From Bin87 sp965220055 (GTDB taxonomy: Bacteria; Chloroflexota; Dehalococcoidia; Lucifugimonadales; UBA3495), in contig CBDCPE010000004.1 of the NCBI GenBank assembly GCA_965220055.1, forward strand, positions 3,162,001 to 3,226,000: DNA of 64,000 nt, read 5' to 3'. Made by a program: the position numbers and the translations under genes. This document shows, piece by piece, positions 24,449-33,652 of the stretch. The notes below the pieces were generated by a model, which ran no database searches, was not told the origin of the DNA, and saw nothing but the letters and a program-made list of their open reading frames with translations. Position 1 is the first letter of the stretch; each line of letters begins with the position of its first letter.

Positions 24449-27400
24449 CTAATCCGCTGCGCCGATTTGTGCCTCAACCCGCAGCGCATCCCTTAGGTAG
24501 CGACCGGTGTGACTTTCCTCGACTTGTGCGAGCATCTCCGGTGTACCGCAGGCCAGGAGGTTGCCGCCCAGATGACCCGCGCCAGGGCCCAGATCAATGA
24601 TCCAGTCGGAATTTTTGATTAGGTCCAGGTTGTGCTCGATGAGAAACACCGAGTTGCCCTGGTCGACCAGCCGGTGCAGGACTCGCAGAAGGGCCGCGCA
24701 GTCCTCAAAAGACAGGCCAGTGGTGGGTTCGTCCAGGAGGTATAGCGTGCGCCCCGTGGCGCGACGGGATAGTTCCGTAGCCAGTTTGACCCGTTGTGCT
24801 TCCCCTCCGGAGAGGGTCGTGGCCGGCTGCCCCAGGCGGATGTAGCCCAATCCCACGTCCCGCAGTGTTTCCAGCTTGCTGCGTATGCGTGAGTAGTTCC
24901 AGAAGAAGTCCAGTGCCGTTTCAACGGTCATCGCCAGCACGTCGGCGATTGATTGGTCGCGCAGGGTCACCTCCAGCGCCTCCCGGTTGTAGCGGCGACC
25001 CTGGCAAACCTCGCATGGCACGGTGACGTCGGGTAGGAACTGCATCTCTATTTGAATATAGCCTTCGCCCTGGCACGCTTCGCAACGGCCGCCCTTGACG
25101 TTGAAAGAGAAACGACCTGGCTTGTAACCCCGAATTCGTGCCTCGGGCAGCGTCGCAAACAACTCCCGAATGGGGGTGAACGCGCCGGTGTATGTCGCCG
25201 GGTTGCTGCGAGGGGTCCGCCCGATGGGGGACTGGTCGATGTTCACCACCTTGTCGATGTGCTCGATGCCGGTGACCTCGTCATGCTCGCCGGGACGGTC
25301 CCGGCCCTGGGCAACGACCTGCGCCAGCCGTTTGTACAGTATGTCGTACACCAGGGTACTCTTCCCGCTTCCGGACACCCCGGTAACGCAGCCCAACAGG
25401 CCCAGCGGAAACTCCACGTCTACGCTCTTGAGGTTGTTCTCTCTTGCCCCCACGACAGCGATTGATTTGTCGTTTCCCGGCCGTCGTTCTTCCGGGACGG
25501 GAATACGTTTGCGGCCGCTGAGGTACGCTCCAGTGAGCGACGCTTCATTTGCCATCACCTCGGCCACATTGCCTGTGGCCACGATATGGCCGCCGTGCTC
25601 TCCCGCGCCGGGTCCGAGGTCAACGATGTGGTCGGCGGCCCTCATCATTGCGTCGTCGTGCTCCACCACAATCACGGTGTTGCCCATATCGCGCAGCCGG
25701 GTCAAAGTCCCGATGAGCCGATGGTCGTCGTGGGGATGCAATCCGACGGTGGGTTCGTCGCAAACATACAGTACCCCGGTAAGCCCGCTGCCGATTTGGG
25801 TGGCCAACCTGACACGCTGGGCTTCTCCTCCGGATAACGTGCGAGCGGTGCGGCTCATCGTCACGTAGTCCAGTCCGATGCTGTCCAGGAAATGCAGGCG
25901 ACCGTCGATCTCTTTGAGGATTTGGTCAGCGATGACCATCTCCCGTTCGGTCAGCGTGACCGCGATATCGGCAACAGCGGGTCGTCCATTCTTGCGGGAC
26001 CGGCGGGTCTTGGACTTGTCGCCGTTTGTGGCGGTTTTCGCGTCGGCGATATCAAGTGTCTGTTCCGGGAGATGCCCATTGCTGCCGTCGTTCCCGTTGT
26101 TCGATCCATTGCGGGAAGGCACGTCGCCGGGCTTGATGCTGCGAACCCAACGTAGCCCTTCCCCGATGGTGAGGCCGGTGACCTCCATTATGTTCCGCCC
26201 GCAAACCAGCACGCCCAGCGCTTCCGGTCGTAGACGGGCACCCTCGCAGGAGCGGCAAGCCCGCTGGGCCATGTACCGCTCGATCTCACCGCGCGTGTGG
26301 TCCGACTCGGTGTCCCGGTAGCGACGCTGCAGGTTGGGGATCACCCCCTCGTAGGTGGTGTTCCAGGCATAGGTGCGGCCCCGGCCGGTGCGGTGGCGCA
26401 CTTTCACCTGCTGCTTGCCGGCGCCGTACAGCACGGTGTTGACCTGCTCGTCGGTCAGTTCCCGCACCGGAACGTGTGGTGAGAAGTCGAACTCTCCAGC
26501 CACCGCCTCCATCATGCTGGCGTACCAGGCGTTGGCCGCTCCGGACCGCGCCCACGGCACGATGGCTCCTTCCAACAGCGAAAGGGACCGGTTTTGAATG
26601 ACCAGCGACGGATCAACCTCCAGCTGATAGCCAAGGCCGGTGCAAGTTGCGCACGCGCCGTGGGGACTGTTGAAGCTGAAGGTGCGCGGTTCGATTTCGG
26701 GCAGGCTGATGCCGCAGGCGACGCAAGCGAACTGCTCGCTGAAAACCAGGTCGTCCTCGCCCTCTCGTCCTACAGTGAGGACCCCTTCACCCTCCCGTAG
26801 AGCGGTTTCTACCGATTCAGTGACGCGGCTGGATTCGGTGTCGCCTCGAATTATGAGGCGGTCAACCACGATGTCGATGTAGTGCCACTTCTGCTTGTCC
26901 AACGCCAGGGTGTCGGTTTCCTCGACCAGCATCACCTCGCCGTTGACTCGGACGCGGACAAACCCGCCCCGGCGGGCAGCCTCGAAAACCTCCCGGTGCT
27001 CGCCCTTTTTGCGCCGTATTTTCGGCGCCAGCAGCGTGATGCGGGACGCCTCGGGCAGGCCCAGGATGGCATCGACTATCTGCTGGACGGTCTGGCGGGC
27101 CACCGGGTTGCCGCACTTGGGGCAGTGGGGCTTACCAACCCTGGCGAACAGCAGGCGGAGGTAGTCGTAAATCTCGGTAACAGTGCCTACCGTCGAGCGA
27201 GGGTTGTGCGAAACGCCCTTCTGGTCGATGGAAATAGCCGGCGACAGTCCCTCGATGTAATCGACGTCGGGTTTGTCCATGCGCCCCAGGAACTGGCGGG
27301 CGTAGGCGGACAGAGACTCCACGTACCGGCGCTGGCCTTCAGCGTAGATGGTGTCAAAAGCCAGGCTGCTCTTTCCGGATCCGGAAACGCCGGTGATCAC

Positions 27401-27487
27401 CACCAGCCGGTCCCGGGGGATCGTAACGTCTACGTTCTTCAGGTTGTGCTCACGAGCACCCTTGATGAAGATGACTTCCTGCGGCAT
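24449..27487 (-). CDS. uvrA: Excinuclease ABC subunit A
   Basis: DNA-damage sensor of nucleotide-excision repair; a dimeric twin-ABC ATPase. First half: Walker A GVSGSGKSS, the zinc module CVACGISLP...CATC and an ABC signature TLSGGEAQRV. Second half: GVSGSGKST, the zinc module CEACQGEGY...CEVCQGRRY, and TLSGGEAQRV with YLLDEPTTGL. At 1012 residues it is about 60-70 longer than usual. The excess is a low-complexity Asn/Gly/Lys insert (~447-510, around NGSNNGNDGSNGHLPEQ) before a TEREMVIADQILKEI segment. Start ATG 27487. No SOS-type box is evident upstream. Confidence 0.97.
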   Translation of the reverse strand: MPQEVIFIKGAREHNLKNVDVTIPRDRLVVITGVSGSGKSSLAFDTIYAEGQRRYVESLSAYARQFLGRMDKPDVDYIEGLSPAISIDQKGVSHNPRSTVGTVTEIYDYLRLLFARVGKPHCPKCGNPVARQTVQQIVDAILGLPEASRITLLAPKIRRKKGEHREVFEAARRGGFVRVRVNGEVMLVEETDTLALDKQKWHYIDIVVDRLIIRGDTESSRVTESVETALREGEGVLTVGREGEDDLVFSEQFACVACGISLPEIEPRTFSFNSPHGACATCTGLGYQLEVDPSLVIQNRSLSLLEGAIVPWARSGAANAWYASMMEAVAGEFDFSPHVPVRELTDEQVNTVLYGAGKQQVKVRHRTGRGRTYAWNTTYEGVIPNLQRRYRDTESDHTRGEIERYMAQRACRSCEGARLRPEALGVLVCGRNIMEVTGLTIGEGLRWVRSIKPGDVPSRNGSNNGNDGSNGHLPEQTLDIADAKTATNGDKSKTRRSRKNGRPAVADIAVTLTEREMVIADQILKEIDGRLHFLDSIGLDYVTMSRTARTLSGGEAQRVRLATQIGSGLTGVLYVCDEPTVGLHPHDDHRLIGTLTRLRDMGNTVIVVEHDDAMMRAADHIVDLGPGAGEHGGHIVATGNVAEVMANEASLTGAYLSGRKRIPVPEERRPGNDKSIAVVGARENNLKSVDVEFPLGLLGCVTGVSGSGKSTLVYDILYKRLAQVVAQGRDRPGEHDEVTGIEHIDKVVNIDQSPIGRTPRSNPATYTGAFTPIRELFATLPEARIRGYKPGRFSFNVKGGRCEACQGEGYIQIEMQFLPDVTVPCEVCQGRRYNREALEVTLRDQSIADVLAMTVETALDFFWNYSRIRSKLETLRDVGLGYIRLGQPATTLSGGEAQRVKLATELSRRATGRTLYLLDEPTTGLSFEDCAALLRVLHRLVDQGNSVFLIEHNLDLIKNSDWIIDLGPGAGHLGGNLLACGTPEMLAQVEESHTGRYLRDALRVEAQIGAAD

Positions 27488-27635
27488 AAAAACCTTACCG
27501 GATCAGGTTAGTTGAACGGGCTGGCTGGTGCGCGCTGGCGTTGAGGTGGCTTGCCCGGTTGCCCGCATCCAGTATCCTCCAGGACCCTTTGCCTTGCAGA
27601 CGATGCTGCGCCGGCGGGGGCAGGGGTAGTTTTGA

Positions 27636-28085
27636 CTATTCCAATTCTACCAAAGGGTCGTTGGCGTTGACGGAATCCAGAGGTTGCACAAACACGGCCT
27701 TTACCACGCCGTCGCGGTGGGCCAGGATGCTCTGCTCCATCTTCATCGCTTCCACCACGCATACCTCGTCGCCGGCCAAAACGGTATCGCCGGGACGCAC
27801 CATGACTGACATGACCCGACCTGGCATGGGCGAGCGCAGGATGTCGTCGTCCACCGACGCCCCCGACCCTGTGGGTGTCGCGGTGGGAGCTTCCGGTATG
27901 GTGAGACCGCCAGCCGGTCTCCCGCGACGTGGAGGCGACGGAGCCGAACTGATATCAAGGTCGACGTCGAAACTCTCTCCGTCAACGGTGACTTGAACGG
28001 GGGACCGGGTCAGGTCGCCGACCTCAACGGTGTACCACTGGTCACCGACACGTACTCTGATGGTGGTCAATCTACCAGGATCCAC
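27636..28085 (-). CDS. Biotin carboxyl carrier protein
   Basis: 149 residues. The C-terminal ~75 residues are a biotinyl/lipoyl domain with the biotin-acceptor lysine in EAMKMEQ (about residue 115) and PMPGRVMSVMVRPGDTVLAG. The N-terminal part (WYTVEVGDLTRSPVQVTVDG) is like the region between biotin carboxylase and BCCP in alpha subunits of acyl-CoA carboxylases. The GTG start overlaps the end of the biotin carboxylase gene by 14 bp. Together they would form the biotin-charging half of an acetyl-, propionyl- or other acyl-CoA (or pyruvate) carboxylase; no carboxyltransferase gene is adjacent. Confidence 0.9.
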   Translation of the reverse strand: MDPGRLTTIRVRVGDQWYTVEVGDLTRSPVQVTVDGESFDVDLDISSAPSPPRRGRPAGGLTIPEAPTATPTGSGASVDDDILRSPMPGRVMSVMVRPGDTVLAGDEVCVVEAMKMEQSILAHRDGVVKAVFVQPLDSVNANDPLVELE

Positions 28086-29655
28086 TACCTAGCCGCGATC
28101 GGAACAGCTCACGACGGCCCTGCGTGCGCCAGCGCGAACCGTGGTCAACGGCTGATGCTCCCGCCTGACCCTGAGCCGCGTAAACCGCGGCGGCGCCGAT
28201 TGCTGCCGCCAGAGCGCGCGGATCGAGGCTCGGCGCAGAAGCGCCGGAACTCGCACTATGGGTGGTGTTGGTCCCGTTGCGGTGCACGCTGGGTTTGGCG
28301 TCTTTGGCTTCGAGCCGTCGCTCAAGAATGGTAGGAAGAGTCCCGGTATGGTATCCGCCCGAAACGAACTCCGGGCTGGCTAGCACGTCTCGCAGTAGGG
28401 GGATGTTTGTGCTCACGCCTTCCAGTCGAAAATCCTCCAGGGCGGAGTCCAGAGTGGAGATTGCCGCGTTCCGATCCTGCCCCCAAGCCATTACTTTTGC
28501 CAGCAGCGGTTCGTAGTGTAGCGAAACCTCGTACCCGACGCAAAGGGCAGTATCCACACGCACGTTTTCACCTTGAGGAAGATGAACGTCGGTAACCACA
28601 CCGACGTTGGGAAGGCAGGAATCTGGATCTTCCGGATACACTCGAGCCTCGATTGCGTGGCCGTTGGCCGAGATATCACCCTGGCGGATATTGAACGGCA
28701 TGCCGGCGGCCGACTGTAACTGGAGTTCGACGATGTCCCTTCCGGTTAGCAGTTCGGTCACGCCGTGTTCCACCTGCAACCTTGGGTTCATCTCCAGGAA
28801 GTAGAAGTGTCCGTCCGGGGTGACCAAAAATTCTACGGTACCGGCGTTCGTATAGCCGACTTCCCGCCCAAGTTGCCGGGACAGACGCCCAATCTGCTCC
28901 CGGATCTCCCGGGGCAACTTGGCCGATGCCGGCGTTTCCTCGATCAGCTTCTGGTTGCGACGCTGGATGGAGCAGTCTCGCTCGTGTAGGTGGAGTACGT
29001 TGCCGTACTGGTCGGCAATCAGCTGCACCTCTATGTGCGATGCGCCTTGCAGGTATCGCTCGTAAAACAAGCTGGAATCGGCGAAGGCTGCCTGGGCAGT
29101 CTTTCGGGTTCGTTCGATGATGGGCTCCAACTCAGCCATGGAGTGGACCACGTGGATGCCAATGCCGCCGCCGCCGGCGATGGCCTTGACCATCATGGGA
29201 AATCCCAGTTCCCACGCCTTAGCGATGGCTTCGTCGTCGCTGACGGGCTCCTCCGTACCCGGCATAACCGGCAGACCGGATTTTCGCGCCACGCGCCGGG
29301 CGGAAAGTTTGTCGCCCATCTGATTGAGCACTTCTTCGCCTGGTCCGATGAAAACGAGCCCTTCTTCCTTGCAGCGCCGTGCTAGTTCGCTGTTCTCAGA
29401 CAGGAAACCATATCCTGGGTGCACGGCTTGTGCGCCGGTGCTGCGGCACGCGCCAAGAACGGCGTCAACGCTGAGGTAGGAATCCTTTGCCGCGGCCCCA
29501 CCGATGCATACCGACTGATCGGCCATCCTCGTGTGAAGGCCCCCAGAGTCTGCTTCAGAATATACGGCCACAGTCGCGATGCCCATGCGCTGGCACGTAC
29601 GGATGATGCGAGCGGCTATCTCGCCGCGATTCGCCACCAATACCTTGTCGAACAT
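28072..29655 (-). CDS. accC: Biotin carboxylase subunit (acyl-CoA or pyruvate carboxylase)
   Basis: 527 residues. ATP-grasp biotin carboxylase that carboxylates biotin on the downstream BCCP. N-terminal FDKVLVANRGEIAARIIRTC, glycine loop KAIAGGGGIGIHVV, HLHERDCSIQRRNQKLIEET and the catalytic FLEMNPRLQVEHGVTE are all present. Residues beyond ~450 form a low-complexity extension (HSASSGASAPSLDPRALAAA onward) not found in AccC, probably the linker of an ancestral fused alpha subunit. It overlaps the BCCP gene by 14 bp. ATG 29655. The specific acyl-CoA cannot be deduced. Confidence 0.93.
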   Translation of the reverse strand: MFDKVLVANRGEIAARIIRTCQRMGIATVAVYSEADSGGLHTRMADQSVCIGGAAAKDSYLSVDAVLGACRSTGAQAVHPGYGFLSENSELARRCKEEGLVFIGPGEEVLNQMGDKLSARRVARKSGLPVMPGTEEPVSDDEAIAKAWELGFPMMVKAIAGGGGIGIHVVHSMAELEPIIERTRKTAQAAFADSSLFYERYLQGASHIEVQLIADQYGNVLHLHERDCSIQRRNQKLIEETPASAKLPREIREQIGRLSRQLGREVGYTNAGTVEFLVTPDGHFYFLEMNPRLQVEHGVTELLTGRDIVELQLQSAAGMPFNIRQGDISANGHAIEARVYPEDPDSCLPNVGVVTDVHLPQGENVRVDTALCVGYEVSLHYEPLLAKVMAWGQDRNAAISTLDSALEDFRLEGVSTNIPLLRDVLASPEFVSGGYHTGTLPTILERRLEAKDAKPSVHRNGTNTTHSASSGASAPSLDPRALAAAIGAAAVYAAQGQAGASAVDHGSRWRTQGRRELFRSRLGSGSW

Positions 29656-29908
29656 ACATTCACTCCCAAAACACTCCCACCACGCCTTTCCGGCGGAGAC
29701 AGCTCGTCATCGCGAACAATGAAGGTTATGTATGGCAGGGCCCGACCATGGGTTTATGACCCAAGAAACGGGTCCCAGAAGCGCCGTACCAATTTCTGCC
29801 ACTGTCAATTTATGCGCCCGATCGAATTTCGAGCACTTCACATAGTTTGTATGTCACGGACTTTTACGCTATTGGTCGTTAGCAGGTCAATACCCGGCGC
29901 AACGACAT

Positions 29909-30670
29909 TCAGGCAAATTTTGCGGTTTCCAAAAATTCCTGAGACTTCACCCTGCGGTCCAGCCAGTACTGTAACGTTGCAGTCAGCAGCTCACGTACCT
30001 CGCGCTCCAGCGTAGGCGGAACAGCCACCTCGGGTAGTGCTCCGACTGATTCCGTACGATGCAGGAGCCGCAGCAGTTTCAGCGCCGACAACGACAGCGG
30101 GCGCACCACCACGTCAGTGGGGCCGCATTCCGTGCACAAGGTTCCGCCAACTCCGGAGGCGAACCGGTGACGGTCGGGTTCCAGGTCCTCGCCGCATTCC
30201 ACGCAGTGATAGAGTTCAGGCATAAATCCGGACAGCCCGAGCAGTTGCAGGTCGAAATAACGCAGGACGAGGGCGTGATTTTGGGCGGCACCCAGGGCTT
30301 CCAGGGTCTGCACGGCAAGACCGAACAGTTCCGGGTTGGCGACGGACAAGGCGCTGAACCCATCGAGGAGCTCAGCGACGTACAGCCCGCGAGCCGAATT
30401 CTCGTAACCGTTCTTGACGGCGGCAAACGCGTCGACTACTTCGGCTTCCACGACATGGTCCATGGAACGGCCGCGCGCCACAGATACCCGCACCAGCGTG
30501 AGCGGCTCCAGATGGCCCATCAACTTGCTGGTAAGGCGTTGCGCTCCCCGTGCCAGCAATTCCAACTTGCCGTACTCACGCGTGTACATCACGGACAGCA
30601 GGTCGGCTTCGCGCACCGGCGATCTGCGCAGGGTTAAGCCGAGAGCGCGATAGGTTCGGGGCGAGGTCAT
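29909..30670 (-). CDS. recO: DNA repair protein RecO
   Basis: RecO mediates RecA loading in the RecFOR pathway and anneals SSB-coated strands. The N-terminal OB-fold begins RTYRALGLTLRRSPVREADL and contains YTREYGKLELLARGAQRLTS. A Cys4 zinc module follows (CVECGEDLEPDRHRFAS...CTEC). I use ATG 30670; a GTG one codon upstream is possible. It lies 16 nt after recR at the end of the dnaX-ybaB-recR-recO run, a biologically coherent order. Confidence 0.93.
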   Translation of the reverse strand: MTSPRTYRALGLTLRRSPVREADLLSVMYTREYGKLELLARGAQRLTSKLMGHLEPLTLVRVSVARGRSMDHVVEAEVVDAFAAVKNGYENSARGLYVAELLDGFSALSVANPELFGLAVQTLEALGAAQNHALVLRYFDLQLLGLSGFMPELYHCVECGEDLEPDRHRFASGVGGTLCTECGPTDVVVRPLSLSALKLLRLLHRTESVGALPEVAVPPTLEREVRELLTATLQYWLDRRVKSQEFLETAKFA

Positions 30671-30686
30671 CACTCAGGCCGCGACA

Positions 30687-31310
30687 CTATTCCAGGGGGC
30701 TGCGGCCGGCGAGGGCCCGGCTCAACGTGGTCTCGTCCGCGAACTCCAGCGAACCCCCGACAGGAAGTCCCCGGGCAAGGCGCGTGATTCGGATGCCGGT
30801 ACCGGCCAGGCGGCGGTTGATGAAGTCAGCGGTTGCGTCCCCTTCCAGCGTTGGATTGGTGGCCACTATTAGTTCCAGCAGCGGGTTGTCGCCATTGCTC
30901 AGGCGTTCAAACAGTTGCGGGAGGTGAATGTCTTCCGGACCAACTCCGTTGAGTGGAGAAAGGACCCCATGGAGCACGTGGTACAACCCTCGGTAGGCGC
31001 GTGTTCGTTCCAGAGCTACGAGATCGCGCCGCTCTTCCACCACGCAGATCTGCTCCTGGTTACGTTGGGGATTGGAGCAGATCTCGCAGGGCGACGCATC
31101 AGTAAGGTTGCGGCACTGGTCGCAAAACAGCAGGCTTTCCCTGGCCTCCATGATTGCGTCGGCCAGCGATCTGGCCTCTTCTGCCGGCAGCCGGATGATG
31201 TGGTCGGCGATGCGCTGGGCGCTCTTGGGGCCGATGCCGGGCAACCTGTTGAGCTCGTCGATGAGCCGGCTAAGGGATCGTGCAGTGCCGGGGTTATATT
31301 CGCTGACCAT
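30687..31310 (-). CDS. recR: Recombination protein RecR
   Basis: 207 residues, a full-length RecR that forms a ring clamp with RecO/RecF for gap repair. The helix-hairpin-helix LNRLPGIGPKSAQRIADHII, Cys4 zinc finger (FCDQCRNLTDASPCEICSNP), Toprim domain (QICVVEERRDLVALERTRAY then GVGPEDIHLPQL) and C-terminal RLARGLPVGGSLEFADETTL are all visible. ATG 31310. Immediately downstream of ybaB, upstream of recO. Confidence 0.96.
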   Translation of the reverse strand: MVSEYNPGTARSLSRLIDELNRLPGIGPKSAQRIADHIIRLPAEEARSLADAIMEARESLLFCDQCRNLTDASPCEICSNPQRNQEQICVVEERRDLVALERTRAYRGLYHVLHGVLSPLNGVGPEDIHLPQLFERLSNGDNPLLELIVATNPTLEGDATADFINRRLAGTGIRITRLARGLPVGGSLEFADETTLSRALAGRSPLE

Positions 31311-31455
31311 GATGAGGGCAACTGCCGCCGTCGGTTACCGAGGCGAGCGGTGCGGAGGGTTTATCCGGTGGGTTGCGGCTCCGATGGCAGTCGGGCTTGG
31401 TTCTCCTATTAGAACCGGCAGCCCGCCGCACCCAGGAGTCCGCGATCGAGGATAC

Positions 31456-31758
31456 CTAGAACAACCCGGGAATATTCATGCCGCCCGTCACCGCTCCCAT
31501 CTTCTGCGCGGCCAGTTCCTGGGTCCGGTTGGAGGCGTCGTTCACCGCGGCGGCAACGAGGTCCTGCAACAGATCGATGTCTTCCGCGGCCTCCGGCTCG
31601 ATGATCACCGAGGTAACTTCCTGCTTGCCGGTCATGGTCACGCGCACGACACCACCTCCAGCGGAACCTTCGACGCTCATCTCTTCCAATTCCTGTTGGG
31701 CCTTGGCCAACCGGTTCTGCAATTGCTGGGCCTGGCGCATCATCTTGCGGTTCATCAT
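31456..31758 (-). CDS. ybaB: YbaB/EbfC nucleoid-associated protein
   Basis: 100 residues. Small dimeric DNA-binding protein, usually encoded between dnaX and recR as here. Coiled-coil N-terminus (MRQAQQLQNRLAKAQQELEE), then VRVTMTGKQEVTSVIIEPEA and the C-terminal LVAAAVNDASNRTQELAAQK helix are typical. The start could be either of two adjacent ATGs (31758 or 31755). It lies 20 nt after dnaX. Confidence 0.95.
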   Translation of the reverse strand: MMNRKMMRQAQQLQNRLAKAQQELEEMSVEGSAGGGVVRVTMTGKQEVTSVIIEPEAAEDIDLLQDLVAAAVNDASNRTQELAAQKMGAVTGGMNIPGLF

Positions 31759-31778
31759 GGTACGTACGGAGCCTCCTG

Positions 31779-33431
31779 CTAGTTTTCCTCGATTGGACGC
31801 GCTCCCAGGCCGATGGCGGTGCGGTATAGAGGGCTGTCCTGTACCGAATTACGTGCCGGGCGCTCACCGTCACCGTTGGCGCCGGCCAAGGTCACAGTAA
31901 ACGGATGGCGCTCGCCGAAATACTGTTCGATAGCCTGCTCAATAGTATCACGAACCCGTGGGTCGTTGAGTTCTTCCTGCATTCGGTCCAGATTGGCGGC
32001 GTTGGTGAAGGGCAACACCAGGGTCACGGCATCATCTGACAGGTGGACGCTGTTGGGACGGCAATCCCGCAGCAGAGCGCCCAGACTATATTTGCTGCCC
32101 TTGACACGGCCCAACTGCCTGACCGCCTGTTCCCATTGCCCTTGGAGGCTGTCCGGTGAGACCGCCGGCATGTTCGACCGCGCCGGAGTCTCGGCATTGA
32201 CGGGCGGCGATGGCCGCGCCGGCGGTGCGGCGGCGGGCCGGGATTCACGAGCCGGCGGGCTGGCAGGTGGAGCTTCGCGCCGAGGCGCGCGGGACGTTTC
32301 GGGCGGCGTGGATTGGGTCGATGCAGCGCGCTGTGGGACTTCGACGACGATGTCTTTCCGGCTGATCTCGGCTGCCGCGATTTCCAGCGGCAGTGTGGAC
32401 GGAGCGTCGTACCGCAGGTTGGCCTCGCCCCAGATTCGAACCGCCCGCAATATTATCGAAGAGTCATGTTTCTGCGCCTCCGCTTTGAGGCTGGACAAGG
32501 TGTCTGGCGGGAGGTCGAGGGTGTCGCCGGCGTCCCACGACAGCAGCAGTATGGAGCGCAGGATATCCAGTGTTTGCCGGTGCAACTGGCGTGGCTCACC
32601 GCCTTCCCAAACTACGACATTGATAGTCTCCAGCGAACCGGATGTGTCTCCGGCCAGCAGCTTCTGTGCCAGGATCAGGTAGGCGTCGCTGCGAACCAGT
32701 CCCAGGGCTTCTTCGACGTCGCGCAGTGTTACTTCCCGATCCACCGATACCGCCAATTGCTCCAGCATGTTCAGGGCGTCCCGCATGGAACCGCCGGCGT
32801 TGCGCGCCACCATGCGAAGAGCGTCTGGTTGGATCGCAACCCCTTCCTGATCGGCAATGTATGCCAGCCGGTCGTAGATGGTCTGGCCCGGCAGGCGGCG
32901 GAAATCGTAGCGTTGGCAGCGCGAGACAATAGTGGGGAGGATGCGGTCGGCTTCGGTGGTGCACAGGATGAATATTACGTGGGCCGGTGGCTCTTCCAGG
33001 GTCTTGAGGAAAGCGTTTGAAGCCTCGCGGGTGAGCATATGGGCTTCGTCGATTATGTAGACCTTGCGCCTATTCTGCGCCGGCTGGAAATGGACCTTGT
33101 CGCGTATCTCCCGAATCTCTTCCACGCCGCGATTGCTGGCTGCGTCCAGCTCGATGATGTCCAGGTTGCGACCCTCGTTGATGGACACGCAGATGGCGCA
33201 CTGATCGCATGGGTCGCCGTCCCGCGGGTCCAGGCAGTTTATGGCTTTGGACAGGACCCTGGCGGTGGTCGTTTTACCGCTGCCCCGGGTACCGCAGAAC
33301 AAGTAGCTGTGGCTGACCCGCCCCTGCATCACGGCCTGCCGGAGCGTGTTGCCCACGTGATCCTGGCCCGCCAGGTCTGAGAACGTTCCTGGCCGCCACT
33401 TGCGGTAAAAAACTTGGGACGAGGTGGTCAT
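31779..33431 (-). CDS. dnaX: DNA polymerase III subunit gamma/tau
   Basis: 550 residues. Clamp-loader ATPase: YRKWRPGTFSDLAGQDHVGN, Walker A GTRGSGKTT, Cys4 zinc module (CLDPRDGDPCDQCAIC), DEAH Walker B (VYIIDEAHMLTREASNAFLK), and SRC sensor (SRCQRYDF). A Pro/Ala-rich linker (~375-420) joins a tau-like C-terminal domain (LQGQWEQAVRQLGRVKGSKY). Start ATG 33431, about 47 nt from a TATAAT -10. First gene of the dnaX-ybaB-recR-recO cluster. Confidence 0.96.
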   Translation of the reverse strand: MTTSSQVFYRKWRPGTFSDLAGQDHVGNTLRQAVMQGRVSHSYLFCGTRGSGKTTTARVLSKAINCLDPRDGDPCDQCAICVSINEGRNLDIIELDAASNRGVEEIREIRDKVHFQPAQNRRKVYIIDEAHMLTREASNAFLKTLEEPPAHVIFILCTTEADRILPTIVSRCQRYDFRRLPGQTIYDRLAYIADQEGVAIQPDALRMVARNAGGSMRDALNMLEQLAVSVDREVTLRDVEEALGLVRSDAYLILAQKLLAGDTSGSLETINVVVWEGGEPRQLHRQTLDILRSILLLSWDAGDTLDLPPDTLSSLKAEAQKHDSSIILRAVRIWGEANLRYDAPSTLPLEIAAAEISRKDIVVEVPQRAASTQSTPPETSRAPRREAPPASPPARESRPAAAPPARPSPPVNAETPARSNMPAVSPDSLQGQWEQAVRQLGRVKGSKYSLGALLRDCRPNSVHLSDDAVTLVLPFTNAANLDRMQEELNDPRVRDTIEQAIEQYFGERHPFTVTLAGANGDGERPARNSVQDSPLYRTAIGLGARPIEEN

Positions 33432-33477
33432 CAGAATGGTCTCGATGGCTCCGTCAGGGCGATGGGGTCACGGGTGC

Positions 33478-33483
33478 ATTATA
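33478..33483 (-). promoter_or_regulatory. -10 element of the dnaX operon
   Basis: A perfect TATAAT on the minus strand within TATTTATAATGC. The -35 hexamer at 17 nt (CCCATA) is poor, so recognition may rely on the AT-rich extended -10. Confidence 0.45.
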
Positions 33484-33584
33484 AATATAAACCCGGCGGA
33501 TATGGGGGCGCCACGGTGCCGGGTTTCCTGTGAGTGCAGTTGGGGGTTTCCTGCCAGGCTGGCCGTGGCCCGAAACAACCCGCA

Positions 33585-33613
33585 TTGACACCCGCCGGCC
33601 CCCTGCTTACACT
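33585..33613 (+). promoter_or_regulatory. Sigma-70 promoter of the M20/hydantoinase operon
   Basis: TTGACA (33585-33590), a 17-nt spacer and TACACT (33608-33613) put the start near 33620, about 33 nt before the ATG at 33653. It would drive the plus-strand run through 41015. Confidence 0.75.
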
Positions 33614-33652
33614 CACGGCGACGCGCCAGCACCATTCCAGGAGGGACCGGCA

